From NCBI GenBank assembly GCA_946902985.2, contig OX336388.2:222850467-222914466 (forward strand): a stretch of 64,000 bases of DNA, in the 5' to 3' direction. Source of the stretch: Meconema thalassinum (taxonomy: Eukaryota; Arthropoda; Insecta; Orthoptera; Tettigoniidae). The translations under genes were made by a program, and so were the position numbers. Below are positions 41,762 to 52,469 of this stretch, piece by piece. The stretch's first letter is position 1, and every line of letters starts with the position of its first letter. The notes beneath the pieces are model-generated. The model was not told the origin of the DNA, searched no databases, and saw nothing but the letters and a program-made list of their open reading frames with translations.

Positions 41762-44125
41762 ATGGCGCGTGCAAATAATAACTGTATTACCCCAGGTGGT
41801 AACCAATCCACCCGTCAACTGACGGCACCCGGGCGTTCGGACTCTGGGGGACCCGGGCAACCACGGCCACAGAGAAAATCGGAGTTCTCTGGCAAACTTC
41901 CACATAAGACACCAACATACGTAGGCACTCTAAACATCAACACTCTCATACAGCCTGGAAAGTTGCACAATCTAGTGACAGAACTCGATAGACAGAAGCT
42001 TCTAATCCTCGCGCTGCAGGAGACACGTATCACAGATGAAGACACCATGGACTACGGCAATTATCGCTTGTTCAAGAGCAAGACTGACAGGCGCGTTGCC
42101 AAAGGCGCTCCACTTCTGGGGATGGCCTTCATGGTCCACAAGACCATAGTAGAATCCTTAGAAGAAGTTACTCCAGTAAACAACAGATTGATGAGCATGC
42201 GCTTCCGGTGCGCCAACAAAAAATACACACTGATCAACGCACACGCCCCCACTAACCAAAGTAACAAGAGCGATCCACAGTCCGCAGAAAAATTCTGGTC
42301 GACCCTTGACACAGTGATGTCCAAAGTCCCCAGGAATGACGTCAAACTCCTCATGGGCGACTTCAATGCACAGATCGGTAGAGAAAAGATGTACAGGAAA
42401 ACAGTCGGAAACTATCCTGCACATAAATTTACAAATAAAAATGGCACACGACTCATAGAACTCTGCCAGCAGAATAACCTCAAGCTCATGTCAACATCTC
42501 TTAGAAAACACCCTAGAAAACAGAAAACCTGGCGTTCTCCAGTCCAGCAGTTAGGTGAGTTCCAAATCGACCATGTGGCAATCTCATATCCAGTACAGAA
42601 GGAGATTCATGATGTACAGGTACGTAGAGGAGCCAACATTGACTCTGACCATTACCTAACCCGCGTCAAGGTCAAGTTCACCCCAAAGAGAACTTTCTGT
42701 AAGAAAACCCCCCTACCAAAATTTGACACAAAAAAGATCGCAGACTCTGGAGTGAAGGAAGCCTGGGAAAAAGAACATGCCAATGACTGGCAAAATTTCC
42801 ACCGAAAAATCATAGAAACAGCACAAGCTCTCATTCCCTTGAAGAAGAATTCCAAACATCCTTGGTGGGATGTTGATTGTGAGAATGCACTCATTACCAG
42901 GAAATTGGCATATCAGAAATACAACAGTAAAAAATCCCCAGAAAATTTACAGAATTTCCATGAAACACGAAAAGCAACCGCAAAAATTATCAGACAATCC
43001 AAGAGGAGATACCTGAAGGAACAGTTGGACTCCATTGAGGACAACTTCCGTAACTACAACGTAAGGGACTTCTACAGAACGTTTGCAGGACACATCAGAG
43101 GGTACACACCACCAAACCTTTGCTTCAGAAAAGGTGATGGAAAATTAGCACTAACGAATAAGGAGAATTGCAAGGTGATGGCACAATACTTCTCTGATCT
43201 TCTCAACTGTCCAGAACCAATAGAGAGATTCTCAGAGGAAGAACCTACAGTCAAGAACGCAGACTCATTACCTCCGACACAAGAGGAAGTTCACAGGCAC
43301 ATCATCAAACTTAAGAACAACAGGACATCTGGTGAAGACGGCATAGTGGCCGAACTACTGAAAAACCTAGGGCCACACTCACTCAGGGAACTCACACAGA
43401 TTATCACTGACATCTGGACATCAGAAAAGCTACCAGATGAGTGGAAATGTGCATTGATCCACCCGTTACACAAAAAAGGCGACCGCTCTGACGTAAACAA
43501 TTACAGGGGCATTTCACTATTACAAGTTACGTACAAGATCCTCTCAGCGTGCCTACTCCAAAGGGCTCGGGACCAGCTGGAACACAAGATTGGCGAGTAC
43601 CAGGCGGGATTTCGTCCTGGTCGCTCCTGCGCGGAACAAATCTTCAACCTAAAAAGTATATTGAAAATCAAAGCCCTCAGGAATACTCCAGTTATATGTA
43701 CGTTCGTTGACTTCAAGAAGGCATATGACTCCATTGACCGTCAGTCATTGTTCAACATCTTGCACGAGCAAGGTTTGGATAGCAAGACCTTGCGATTGAT
43801 CAAACAGACACTGACAGACACGACATCAAAAGTGAAATTCATGGGGGAAATCTCAGAACCATTTCAGATCAATACAGGTGTTCGCCAAGGTGACGGGCTC
43901 TCTCCGCTTCTCTTCAACCTAGTGCTGAACAAAGTTATCAAGGAATGGGAGAAAGAACTGAGACTTCAAGGTTACTGGAGGCCAGTGCGACTAGGACGAC
44001 CAAAGGACGAACTGGAGGTTGGATGTCTAGCCTTCGCGGATGATCTGGCTCTACTCTCAGATAACGAAACCACATCAATCAGACAGATAGAAGTAGCCTA
44101 CTCCAAGAGTGCGCCGAAAAAGTAG
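41762..44125 (+). CDS. LINE endonuclease/reverse transcriptase (frameshifted)
   Basis: 787 codons from ATG 41762, which sits in a good context (AACCATGGCG). The endonuclease spans residues about 50-300: LNIN (57-60), ALQETRI with E87, LLMGDFNAQIG with D200 and N202, QIDHV (269-272) and SDHYL with H297, covering the metal-binding and catalytic positions of AP-type endonucleases. The reverse transcriptase spans about 505-780: EDGIVAELL, NYRGISLL (580-587), FVDFKKAYDSI (648-658), RQGDGLSPLLFN (708-719) and FADDLALL (758-765) with the catalytic aspartate pair. The protein would nick target DNA and prime reverse transcription in the nucleus. The frame ends early at TAG 44123-44125 because one base is missing near 44095. 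Confidence 0.9.
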   Translation: MARANNNCITPGGNQSTRQLTAPGRSDSGGPGQPRPQRKSEFSGKLPHKTPTYVGTLNINTLIQPGKLHNLVTELDRQKLLILALQETRITDEDTMDYGNYRLFKSKTDRRVAKGAPLLGMAFMVHKTIVESLEEVTPVNNRLMSMRFRCANKKYTLINAHAPTNQSNKSDPQSAEKFWSTLDTVMSKVPRNDVKLLMGDFNAQIGREKMYRKTVGNYPAHKFTNKNGTRLIELCQQNNLKLMSTSLRKHPRKQKTWRSPVQQLGEFQIDHVAISYPVQKEIHDVQVRRGANIDSDHYLTRVKVKFTPKRTFCKKTPLPKFDTKKIADSGVKEAWEKEHANDWQNFHRKIIETAQALIPLKKNSKHPWWDVDCENALITRKLAYQKYNSKKSPENLQNFHETRKATAKIIRQSKRRYLKEQLDSIEDNFRNYNVRDFYRTFAGHIRGYTPPNLCFRKGDGKLALTNKENCKVMAQYFSDLLNCPEPIERFSEEEPTVKNADSLPPTQEEVHRHIIKLKNNRTSGEDGIVAELLKNLGPHSLRELTQIITDIWTSEKLPDEWKCALIHPLHKKGDRSDVNNYRGISLLQVTYKILSACLLQRARDQLEHKIGEYQAGFRPGRSCAEQIFNLKSILKIKALRNTPVICTFVDFKKAYDSIDRQSLFNILHEQGLDSKTLRLIKQTLTDTTSKVKFMGEISEPFQINTGVRQGDGLSPLLFNLVLNKVIKEWEKELRLQGYWRPVRLGRPKDELEVGCLAFADDLALLSDNETTSIRQIEVAYSKSAPKK

Positions 44126-44892
44126 GACTACAGATCTCGTTCCAAAAGACAGAGTTTTTCTGTACGAAATTCGACATACAGAATTTAAACACGAAATATG
44201 GCAAGATCAATAGAGTCGCCCACTTTAAATACCTAGGTGAAGTGCTTGAACCGACGGGAAAAGAGAAAATCGCGCAGAACACTAGGTTAATGAAAATGAA
44301 GAGAGCCTTATACAAGACACAGAGTGTCTACAACAAAAAATGTCTGTCCACATTCACTAAACTTCGTCATTACAACACGGTTATTAAACCTGAGGTGCTT
44401 TATGCTAGTGAGACGTTGACGTTACACACTAAGGGCGACTTGGAAAAAATCCTCACAGAGGAAAGAAAAATAATAAGGAAAATAATTGGACCAAAGCACA
44501 CAGATGAAGGATACAGGCTTCACTCCAGAGACACCACAGAGAAATTGTCCAACCTCGCAGCAGACATCAGAAAGAGGCGACTAAAATTTTATGGCCACAT
44601 CAGCAGACTCCCACAAACTAGACTCACCAACAAAATTCTTAGATACATACAGCGGCTCAAGATTACTACACCCTGGATGATGCAAGTCAAAATTGATCTA
44701 GTAAAAGCACAAGTCGACCCAGAAGACGTCATAGACAAAAGCGTATTTAGACACAAAGTATACAAGTGGGAAGTGTTGTCAGAGAGAGCTGCACCTACAG
44801 CCCAAAGACCAAAGTGGACCGAAGAAAGGAAGAGGGCCTTTAGTGCACGAATGAAAGAGTACTGGAAAGACAGGAAGAACAAAAAGTCATGA
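44098..44892 (+). pseudogene. C-terminal part of the LINE ORF, shifted frame
   Basis: In the next frame LLQECAEKVGLQISFQKTEF continues the reverse transcriptase thumb immediately where the first frame fails, then AHFKYLGEVLEP, KPEVLYASETLTL, RKIIRKIIGPKHTDEG, RKRRLKFYGHISRLPQTRL, to RMKEYWKDRKNKKS and TGA at 44890-44892. There are no stops in 265 codons, so the one-base loss near 44095 is the only break seen. An ATG at 44242 exists but is unlikely to be a natural start. Confidence 0.88.
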
Positions 44893-45054
44893 TTGCTTCG
44901 CGTGGTCTAATAGGCCTGTAACGTGTAAAATAAAATAAATAATAATAATAATGTGGTCTTAACAAATTTGGCGTTCCGTTTGCACTGCTATCAGAAAACT
45001 CTTGGGTAAACTGCGGCTGAGATTCAATATTTGAGGTCTTTTGAATCTGACATA

Positions 45055-45130
45055 TACTAGCGTGTAGAATCTGTCTGATAAGCCGTGTTATTTTGGTATC
45101 TGTTTGAGGGACTTGGTTAGGGGAGGAAGC
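45055..45130 (-). mobile_element. SINE-A-like fragment split by SINE-C
   Basis: GTGTAGAATCTGTCTGATAAG then CCGTGTTATTTTGG matches the SINE-A tail region. The downstream companion (45479-45572) resumes after the SINE-C insertion. Confidence 0.6.
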
Positions 45131-45468
45131 ACCGGGTGAGTTAGCCGTGGTCGTTATGGCATGACTGCTGGCAGTCGCTCACATCCGGGAGGCGAGGAGG
45201 TTCGAATCCTCCCGCCGACAACCTTGAAGATGGTCTTCTGTGGTTTCCCATCTTCCTTCCAGGCGAATGCCGGGGTTGGTCCCTAACTATAGGCCACAGT
45301 CGCTACCTTCCAACTCCTCGACCTTCAATTCCACCTTTCCTCCCCAACGGTATTTGTAGCTCACCCATTGGGTGTCCGTCTCGAAGCAGCTACAAAACTG
45401 GCGAGCCGAACATGTCTTCGGACACTCCCGGCACTAAAAGCCATACGCTAAAAAAAAGGGGGGGGGGA
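45131..45468 (+). mobile_element. SINE-C copy 3 with 9-bp TSD
   Basis: GGAGGAAGC flanks both ends (45122-45130, 45469-45477). ACCGGGTGAGTTAGCCGTGG head, GGTTCGAATCCTCCC B-box-like element, body as in copy 1, tail CTAAAAAAAGGGGGGGG. The G run joined to the A tail is unusual. Confidence 0.9.
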
Positions 45469-45478
45469 GGAGGAAGCG

Positions 45479-45575
45479 ATTGTGATTATGGGATTTTCTT
45501 GGAATTGTAGTGGGAATCGAACGCAGGACCTTTGGAAAAAAGAGTCACGATACGTACCGCTAGACCACAAAAGAC
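45479..45575 (-). mobile_element. tRNA-derived SINE fragment
   Basis: GTAGTGGGAATCGAACGCAGG is the complement of a B-box-like element, and CGTACCGCTAGACCACAAAAG of an A-box-like element. It continues the composite begun at 45055. Confidence 0.55.
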
Positions 45576-46101
45576 AGTTCTTTATACTGTATAAGTTACA
45601 ACGATATCTTAACCACGTCCTAAGAAGATTTGAAATGGAGAGATATCTTCAGTCGCACGGCCGCCCTATTTAACTCAACTGGCGCGGCGGGAGGACTTGA
45701 ACACGTCAATCGGCCGATGAGAGGGGGCGGTGGACGCGGGTGGTGAGGGGAGGGCATTTGTATCAATCGTCCCCTCGGACCTAACCGGACCGGACCATAG
45801 ACAGCTGCAAACAAACCTATAATGCGTCAAATTTGATTCCCCTCTTTCACCTGGCTTCATCAACATGACAATGTGATTAGCCTCTTATTAAACATATACA
45901 GTCATATGAACAATATTGAGAGACAGAAAAATAAACTAACCCTGATTCTCGTTGAGGGCATTTTACATTACAATATCTTCAACTAACACAAAAATCAATA
46001 GGACGTAATAATAACGGATCAAACACAAAACGATAATAGAATCAATAAATCGTAATCTGTGTGCGACTCTTTCACGCAAAAACTAGTTAATGGATTGTGA
46101 C
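45576..46101. other. No gene seen
   Basis: Includes a GC-rich stretch near 45690-45790. No domain recognised. Confidence 0.5.
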
Positions 46102-46845
46102 TGTTGTTGTTTGAGTCTTCAGTCTTTTGACTGATTTGATGCAGTTCTCCATGCCTCCCTGTCCTGACCTAATCGTTTCATCTCTACATAGCTACCACAC
46201 CCTACAATCTGTTTAACATATTCTAACCTTAGTGTACCCCTACAGTTCTTGTCCTCAACCCTTCCTTCCATAACTAACTTTCCTATTCCTGGGTATCTTA
46301 GAATGTGTCCCACCAACCTATCTCTTCTCTTCATTAGCAGTCGCCAGAAACATATTTCCTTAATACTCCTTCATTTGTAACCCTATCTACCCATCTGATC
46401 TTCATCATTCTCCTGTAACACCACATTTCAAATGCTTCAATTCTATTCTTTTCTGCTGCTCTAACGGTCCAAGTTTCACTTCCATAGAGCGCCACACTCC
46501 GGACAAAGGCATTCGAAAATGACTTCCTAATACCTAAATCTATATTCGATGTCAACAGATTCCTTTCCTGTAGAAATGATTTCCTTGCCTGTGCTAACCT
46601 ACTTTTTATATCATCTTTGCTTCGTCCATCACTGCTTCCTAAGTAACAGAAGTCTCCTGCTTCCTTTAGCTTTTCACCTGCCAATTTGACATACATAGGG
46701 GTTTTTGATTTCTTTCAGCTACATTCCTATATTTTTGTTTTACATTTATTAATTTTCATCACGAATTCTTTCCTCAAAACCGAGTCCATACCATTTAAAA
46801 ACTCAATCAAATCCTCTGTTGTGTCGGCTAAGATGACGATTCTAT
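46102..46845 (-). pseudogene. LINE 3' end, second copy of the 20793 family
   Basis: Minus-strand reading from 46835 gives VILADTTEDLIEFLNGMDSV and LRKEFVMKINKCKTKI, then after a shift KEAGDFCYLGSSDGRSKDDI, KSRLAQARKSFLQERNLLTS, VALYGSETWTVRAAEKNRIE, and after another shift near 46334 GHILRYPGIGKLVMEGRVED. The 3' end GACTGAAGACTCAAACAACA is shared with 22075-22095. It lacks the SINEs, so it serves as the uninterrupted reference. At least two frameshifts. Confidence 0.87.
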
Positions 46846-47335
46846 GATTTAAATCACTCATAATGGTTCTGTATTGATGTGCTTATACAGTTTTAAAAAA
46901 TGTTTATATTTCCGCCTGAATCAATACTTTAATGAAAACATTATTAACAAAGTTGTTCTTGGAAACGGTACATGTTCAAGGACTAATGAACAATATTTTT
47001 GTCCCCTTCAACAGCCAAATATAGAGCATTAAATGCACGAAATTATTATAAAGCGTAGCACAGAACTATGAACGGTCACTTAACCTGATATGGTGCACCA
47101 TATATATATAGGTTGTTGAATTAATTGAGATACAGATCAAATTAATGTGGTTGTTGACGGTGTGACGTATGCGAAGATAGTTTGCGGAAAGTCTCTATAG
47201 GCTGTTCTGCAAAGGTTATTGAAGATCCATAAAGTAACCAGTTGTCGGTGCATTCATAGTCTTGTTTGAAGCAATAGGTAAATAGCTGGAGATAATAAAC
47301 GTGGCATTAAAATACATCACCATTTTGTGTTTTTT
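46846..47335. other. No gene seen
   Basis: AT-rich spacer with a TATATATATA run near 47100. Confidence 0.55.
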
Positions 47336-47339
47336 TTGT

Positions 47340-47650
47340 CGTGTAGCCTCCTGAGAGGCCGAGTGCAGGTCTTTCTAGTCGACGCCCGTGGGCGACCTGC
47401 GCGTCGGGATGAGAGATGGAATGGATGAAGATGAATGAAACTGGGCAAGGATGGGGAAGGAAGCGGCCGTGGCCTGTCAGAAGGTACTGTCCCAGAATTT
47501 GCCTGGTGTTGAAAATGGGAAACCACGGAAAACCATTTCAAGGACAGCCGACGGTGGGGCTCGAACCCACGCGTCTACCGAGTCAGCAGAGAGCTTGGCC
47601 CCTTGACCTAACGCAGCGCTTTAGCGCGCGTAGCCACTACAGTCGGTATT
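47340..47650 (-). mobile_element. SINE-G copy
   Basis: Minus-strand head GCGCTAAAGCGCTGCGTTAG...GGGTTCGAGCCCCACCG supplies A- and B-box-like sequences. The body GGCTGTCCTTGAAATGG and GTGGTTTCCCATTTTCAAC matches 52970 and 9440. Plus-strand ends near CCTCCTGAGAGGCCGAGTG, a segment not seen in the other copies. Confidence 0.72.
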
Positions 47651-49005
47651 TTGTGGATAATCATTGAAGATGCTTGGCTTAAATGATCAAAATGACAATT
47701 AAAAGCGGCAGAATGCAATAGAAATATGACGTAGTAGGAATGGATTTCCTCTCGGCAATGAGGTTAGATCAAACTTTGATCGTAAAAAAGGAATCTAATC
47801 GCAATCAAACACCCACATCGCTCATGGCCTCCTGGAAGGCGTTTCAATGAAATCTGTTGTCATGACAACGATCCAAAGTCAAGTATTAGTACAGCCTTGA
47901 TATATGCAAACTCGTCCTCCTAGAGGCAAAATTGGTCCAGGAAAAAGAAAAAAGAGAAAACTGGTATTCTAATGTAATTGGTCGCTTTAACTACGATCTA
48001 AATTATTAACGGAGGAGACTTTAAATAATTTGCATAATTCGTGATTGATCACCGCGTTAATCATTCACAGTATTAAAAGTACATTATTTAGAATGTATGT
48101 GTGCGGAGTAATCATGTAAATGGAAATTAATGTGGCATTTAATGAGACATTTTTGCCCAAGAATAATCTTAGAAAAATACAACTTGAATGGTATGTCAAG
48201 GTAAAGACGATTTAAATTTGTGATTTAATCTGTTTGAAAGAAAGAGTAGGAGATATTTGATGCAAAATATAATTTTAAAGAAAGGTAGTCTTATAATATT
48301 AAAAATCTTTTAAGTGCTTTTAGCAGAAATTTTATAAAATTCAATATTTTAAGGCTGCTCAATCAGCCGTCTAAAATATATTAATTTTTAACCCTGGCTA
48401 GAAGATCTATTGGTTCATGTTGATATAATATACGACATGAAGAAATTCCAATGGCTTATAGACGAGAATGAAACTATGATAGAAAAATAAATAAATACGT
48501 GGAAAAGGTGGTGAACATAAAAAAAAAGACAAATCTTATCACACGTGAAGTTAGATCCTGGTATACTTAAATGACTTTCCAGGCCAATTATTGTGCTTAT
48601 CACAGCTCTATTGATTGTACGATGAATTAAGGTATGGTTTTCTCAAGGGGTTCTAATTATACCAATTTCCCGAAATAGGAAAGTATGTACGATAGATTGT
48701 AGTTGTTGTTGTTGTTGTTGTTGTTTATGTGCGATAAAGATTAGGTTTGTAATTTCTGTAGCTTACAAAGATACGGTATTCTATTCAGGATTATTATCAT
48801 TCATCGTACCATTTACAAATTTAAGGATGTGAGGCTAACCTATTTCCAAAAGTTGCCATTGAATCAGATAATGTAATTTTAACTTTAATCTAAAACTACA
48901 ACTATTCATCCATAAACACAATAATTATTATAAATCAGAGCAGCCTATTCTATGTCCCACCTGTTTTGATAAATAAGATTTTGTTACTTAACGATATTAA
49001 CCGAA
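47651..49005. other. No gene seen
   Basis: AT-rich, with a (GTT)n run near 48702-48724. Nothing else recognised over about 1.3 kb. Confidence 0.55.
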
Positions 49006-49216
49006 GAAGGCTTTGGAATTCTTAACTTTGGAAATGTGAAAGATATTCCAATAATACTATTATTATACGAAGGAGTCTTTGGATTTCTTAACTTTGGAAA
49101 TGTGAAAGATATTCCAATAACCGTATTATTACACGAAGGAAGCTTTGGATTTCTTAACTATTCCTATAACATTATTATTACACGAAGGACGCTTTGGATT
49201 TCTTAAATTTGCATAA

Positions 49217-50254
49217 GTGAAATATATTCCTATAACATTATTACACGAAGGTGATGGATTATCCCCTCTGCTTTTCAATGTGGCTCTTGATTATATCATG
49301 AAGGTTTGGCAAAAGGAAAACCCTCCTAAGATCAAAATTGGAACAAAACCATCAATAAAAATAAACTGCTTAGGATTTGCAGATGACTTGGCTCTTTTAG
49401 CACTAGACAAGGAAGAGGTTTGTACTCAGATCACTAGTCTCCAAGAAATTGCTCAAGGGATAAGATTACAGACATCCTTTGAAAAAACTGAGATCATGCC
49501 TATGAAACCCTTAGATATAACTGAAGTCTATATAAATGATCATAAAATTAACCTAGTTCCTCAATTTAAGTATCTTGGAGAAATTATAAAACATAACTTA
49601 AACGAAAAAGTAACTTGGATAAATAGAACAAATAAAATGAAAAAGGCACAATTTCTAACCTGGTCAACATATAATAAAAAATGCCTATCAATAGCTACTA
49701 AGATCCAACATTATAAAACTGTAACTCTCCCTGAAGTCACTTATGCTTGTGAAACACTGTTCCAAATTAAAAATGAACAAAGAACTGATCAGCTCCTCAA
49801 AACGGAAAGAAGAATCATTAGAACGTGCATAAATAAAAAGCATCAGGTTGAGGGAGTCTGGAGGATTCTCCCAAATGAAACTGTCTATCGTGAGATTGAT
49901 CCAATCACCAGCACAATGAAGAAGAAAAGAATTTCATATTTTTTTCACATCTTACGGCTTCCAGAAAACAGAATTGTACGCCAACTGGTGATGAGAAATC
50001 TAGGAAAGAAAACTGGAGGAAAATGGATCCAAGAAATCCAACAAGATCTCAAAGCAGTTGGACTCAAGATAACAGATGCCGAGGAGAAAAATAAAATTAA
50101 CACCATTCTCAAAACTCACAAATTTTCTGCAGAAATGACACACAGAAAGCCTTTGGAGATTTCAGATGAGTTGAGAAAATCCCGATCTGAAAGAATGAAA
50201 AAGTACTGGAAAGAGCGCAAGAACCAAGCAGTACTACCTTCAAAGAAGAAGTGA
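49217..50254 (+). CDS. Minisatellite-LINE fusion ORF (RT end and C-terminus)
   Basis: 345 codons. The first 12 (MKYIPITLLHEG) come from the 66-bp repeat, then the frame runs into DGLSPLLFNVALDYIMKVW (motif B'), FADDLALLALDKEE (catalytic aspartate pair), FEKTEIMPM, FKYLGEIIKHN, LPEVTYACETL, KKKRISYFFHILRLPENRIV and a C-terminal KYWKERKN. The endonuclease and the first reverse transcriptase motifs are missing, so no activity is expected. The upstream ATG is provided by the array by chance; expression is unknown. Confidence 0.82.
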   Translation: MKYIPITLLHEGDGLSPLLFNVALDYIMKVWQKENPPKIKIGTKPSIKINCLGFADDLALLALDKEEVCTQITSLQEIAQGIRLQTSFEKTEIMPMKPLDITEVYINDHKINLVPQFKYLGEIIKHNLNEKVTWINRTNKMKKAQFLTWSTYNKKCLSIATKIQHYKTVTLPEVTYACETLFQIKNEQRTDQLLKTERRIIRTCINKKHQVEGVWRILPNETVYREIDPITSTMKKKRISYFFHILRLPENRIVRQLVMRNLGKKTGGKWIQEIQQDLKAVGLKITDAEEKNKINTILKTHKFSAEMTHRKPLEISDELRKSRSERMKKYWKERKNQAVLPSKKK

Positions 50255-50315
50255 TTGTGAAACGACTCAAGTGGTCCAATGTGACCAATCAAGATCAATA
50301 ATAATAATAATAATA
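49252..50315 (+). mobile_element. 5'-truncated RTE-type LINE with 12-bp TSD
   Basis: ATTACACGAAGG flanks both sides (49240-49251, 50316-50327); both are minisatellite sequence. The insert starts inside reverse transcriptase motif B' (GATGGATTATCCCC) and ends with GTGGTCCAATGTGACC and (TAA)n. The ORF is unbroken, so insertion is comparatively recent. Because the array itself is periodic, the duplication could partly reflect repeat phase, but the repeat restarts exactly as a duplication predicts. Confidence 0.92.
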
Positions 50316-50496
50316 ATTACACGAAGGAGGTTTCGGATTTCTTAACTTTAGAAATGTGAAAGATATTCCAATAACATTATTATTACACGAAGGAAGCTTT
50401 GGATTTCTTAACTATTCCTATAACATTATTATTACATGAAGGTCGCTTTGGATTTCTTAACTTTGCATAAGTGAAATATATTCCTATAACATTATT

Positions 50497-50708
50497 GGGG
50501 AGCGTGATGGCGCAGTGGCTTAGCTGCTCGTCTTCCACCCGGACGGCCGCGGTTCGAATCCCGGTGACAGCGGGGTAGAATTTTCACCTGAAAAATCTCG
50601 TGGCGTCAGGAAGGGCATCCGGCCTTAAATCCCCGGCTAAAACCAAAATGAACCTGGATGGCTCCGGCAACCCCAATTAATTGGGAAAAAGTCGAAGAAA
50701 GAAAGTTT
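50497..50708 (+). mobile_element. SINE-J (tRNA-derived) with 18-bp TSD
   Basis: TATTCCTATAACATTATT flanks both sides (50479-50496, 50709-50726). The head GGGGAGCGTGATGGCGCAGT...GCGGTTCGAATCCCGGTG has a perfect GGTTCGAATCC B box and an A-box-like GTGGCTTAGCTGCTCG. The body has GGCGTCAGGAAGGGCATCC. The tail is GAAGAAAGAAAG. This is its only copy here. Confidence 0.92.
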
Positions 50709-51735
50709 TATTCCTATAACATTATTACATGAAGGAGGTTTCGGATTTCTTAACTTTGGAAAAGTGAAATATATTCCTATAACATTATTATTACATGAAG
50801 GACGCTTTGGATTCCTTAACTTTGGAAAAGTGAAAGATATTCCAATAACATTATTACTACATGAAGGAGGCTTTGGATTTATTAACTTTGGAAAAGTGAA
50901 ATATATTCCTATAACATTATTATTACACGAAGGACGCTTTGGATTCCTTAACTCTGGGAATGTGAAAGATATTCCAATAACAGTATTATTACATGAAGGA
51001 CGCTTTGGATTCCTTAACTTTGGAAAAGTGAAAGATATTCCAATAACATTATTACTACATGAAGGAGGCTTTGGATTTATTAACTTTGGAAAAGTGAAAT
51101 ATATTCCTATAACATTATTATTACACGAAGGACGCTTTGGATTCCTTAACTTTGGAAAAGTGAAAGATATTCCAATAACATTATTACTACATGAAGGAGG
51201 CTTTGGATTTATTAACTTTGGAAAAGTGAAATATATTCCTATAACATTATTATTACACGAAGGACGCTTTGGATTCCTTAACTCTGGGAATGTGAAAGAT
51301 ATTCCTATAACATTATTACATGAAGGAGGTTTCGGATTTCTTAGCTTCCTATAACATTATTATTACACGAAGGACGCTTTGGATTCCTTAACTCTGGGAA
51401 TGTGAAAGATATTCCTATAACATTATTACATGAAGGAGGTTTCGGATTTCTTAGCTTTGGAAAAGTGAAATATATTCCTATAACATTATTATTACATGAA
51501 GGACGCTTTGGATTCCTTAACTTTGGAAAAGTGAAAGATATTCCCATAACATTATTACTACATGAAGGAGGCTTTGAATTTCTTAACTTTGGAAAAGTGA
51601 AGGATATTCCTATAACATTATTACTACAAGAATGAAGATTTGGATTTCTTAACTCTGGGAATATGAAAGATATTCCAATAACAGTATTATTACATGAAGG
51701 AGGCTTTGTAAATGTGAAAGATATTTTAGACCAAC

Positions 51736-52469
51736 TCAATTGTTATTGTTATTTTAACAATGGTTTACTCACAATAATCGCATAACTGTACTTTTGAAAA
51801 TGAATCGAGCACAGTATGAAGACAAAGTCGTTGTCATCTGTTTCCCATACGGAGCAATCATATATCGACTGAAACAGAATGAAAGATAATGTGGCCATTC
51901 TTCTGAGCAGCTAACTACCGCCACATCACTCCCGAACGTACAGGAGGCCATGTTAATATTGTATAGCTCACCGTGCTTGGTAATATTTTATTTAAGGACA
52001 TACATTAAGGCTGGATGTGTCGTCAAAGTCCGTCCTTTATTGGGATTATCGATTTGGTATATAATCGAACTGCTGGCTATCACTGTCGAGAAAATGAGTT
52101 CGCTACATTTCTTTTTTGTTGCCTGATCCCACCTGGTGGTGGTGACCTCAGTGATTCATTGTCCAATCCTGATGAATTAATCATCAATCAAAGATACGAC
52201 AAGATAATTACCTGTATTACGCTGAATAGCATATGCAATCGATTCCTTTTCAATAATAAATAATATATCTACTGTATCTACGACAATGTTGAGCAATTGT
52301 CCAAGGAAACATGCACTAAACCAATTATTTATTTATCTGTTTGTGTATTAATTAATTTAGTTATGTGCATTGTTAATCTACAGTACTTGAATATTCTATA
52401 AATTATTTGATCACCTAATGATAATGATAATATTTTATGTGATAATGTTATTTTTAATTCCAGCATACT
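51736..52469. other. No gene seen
   Basis: Short frames only; AT-rich from 52240. Confidence 0.55.

Larger units (their letters stand above)
41360..44955 (+). mobile_element. Nearly full-length RTE-type LINE
   Basis: Components in order: 5' UTR (41360-41761, starts CTCCGCCACTGCCGGTCC), a single long ORF with an AP-like endonuclease followed by reverse transcriptase, a C-terminal segment after one frameshift, a short 3' UTR (GTGGTCTAATAGGCCTGTAA) and an (AATA)/(AAT)n tail. Single-ORF organisation, about 1,043 codons, short 3' UTR and microsatellite tail fit the RTE clade; assignment by architecture and motifs, not by phylogeny. Related truncated copies lie at 27139, 35385, 37130, 40350, 49252 and 52470. 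Confidence 0.9.
49006..51735. repeat. 66-bp minisatellite, split by a LINE and a SINE
   Basis: The unit reads roughly GAAAGATATTCCTATAACATT then ATTATTACACGAAGGACGC and TTTGGATTCCTTAACTTTGG. Array segments are 49006-49251, 50316-50496 and 50709-51735. In the right segment a 132-bp dimer is evident, alternating CTACATGAAGGAGGC...ATTAACTTTGG with TTACACGAAGGACGC...CTTAACT. A frame stays open at 50764-51354 because 66 is 22 codons (repeat such as KYIPITLLLHEGRFGFLNFG); translation is not supported otherwise. Confidence 0.93.

Noticed and set aside
42158..42424. Minus-strand ORFs within 41762-44892
   Set aside because: Antisense shadows of the LINE coding sequence.
50764..51354. 196-codon repetitive ORF in the 66-bp array
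   Set aside because: Explained by a unit of exactly 22 codons; no start context, homology or splice evidence, and the antisense strand is equally open at 51341-51739.
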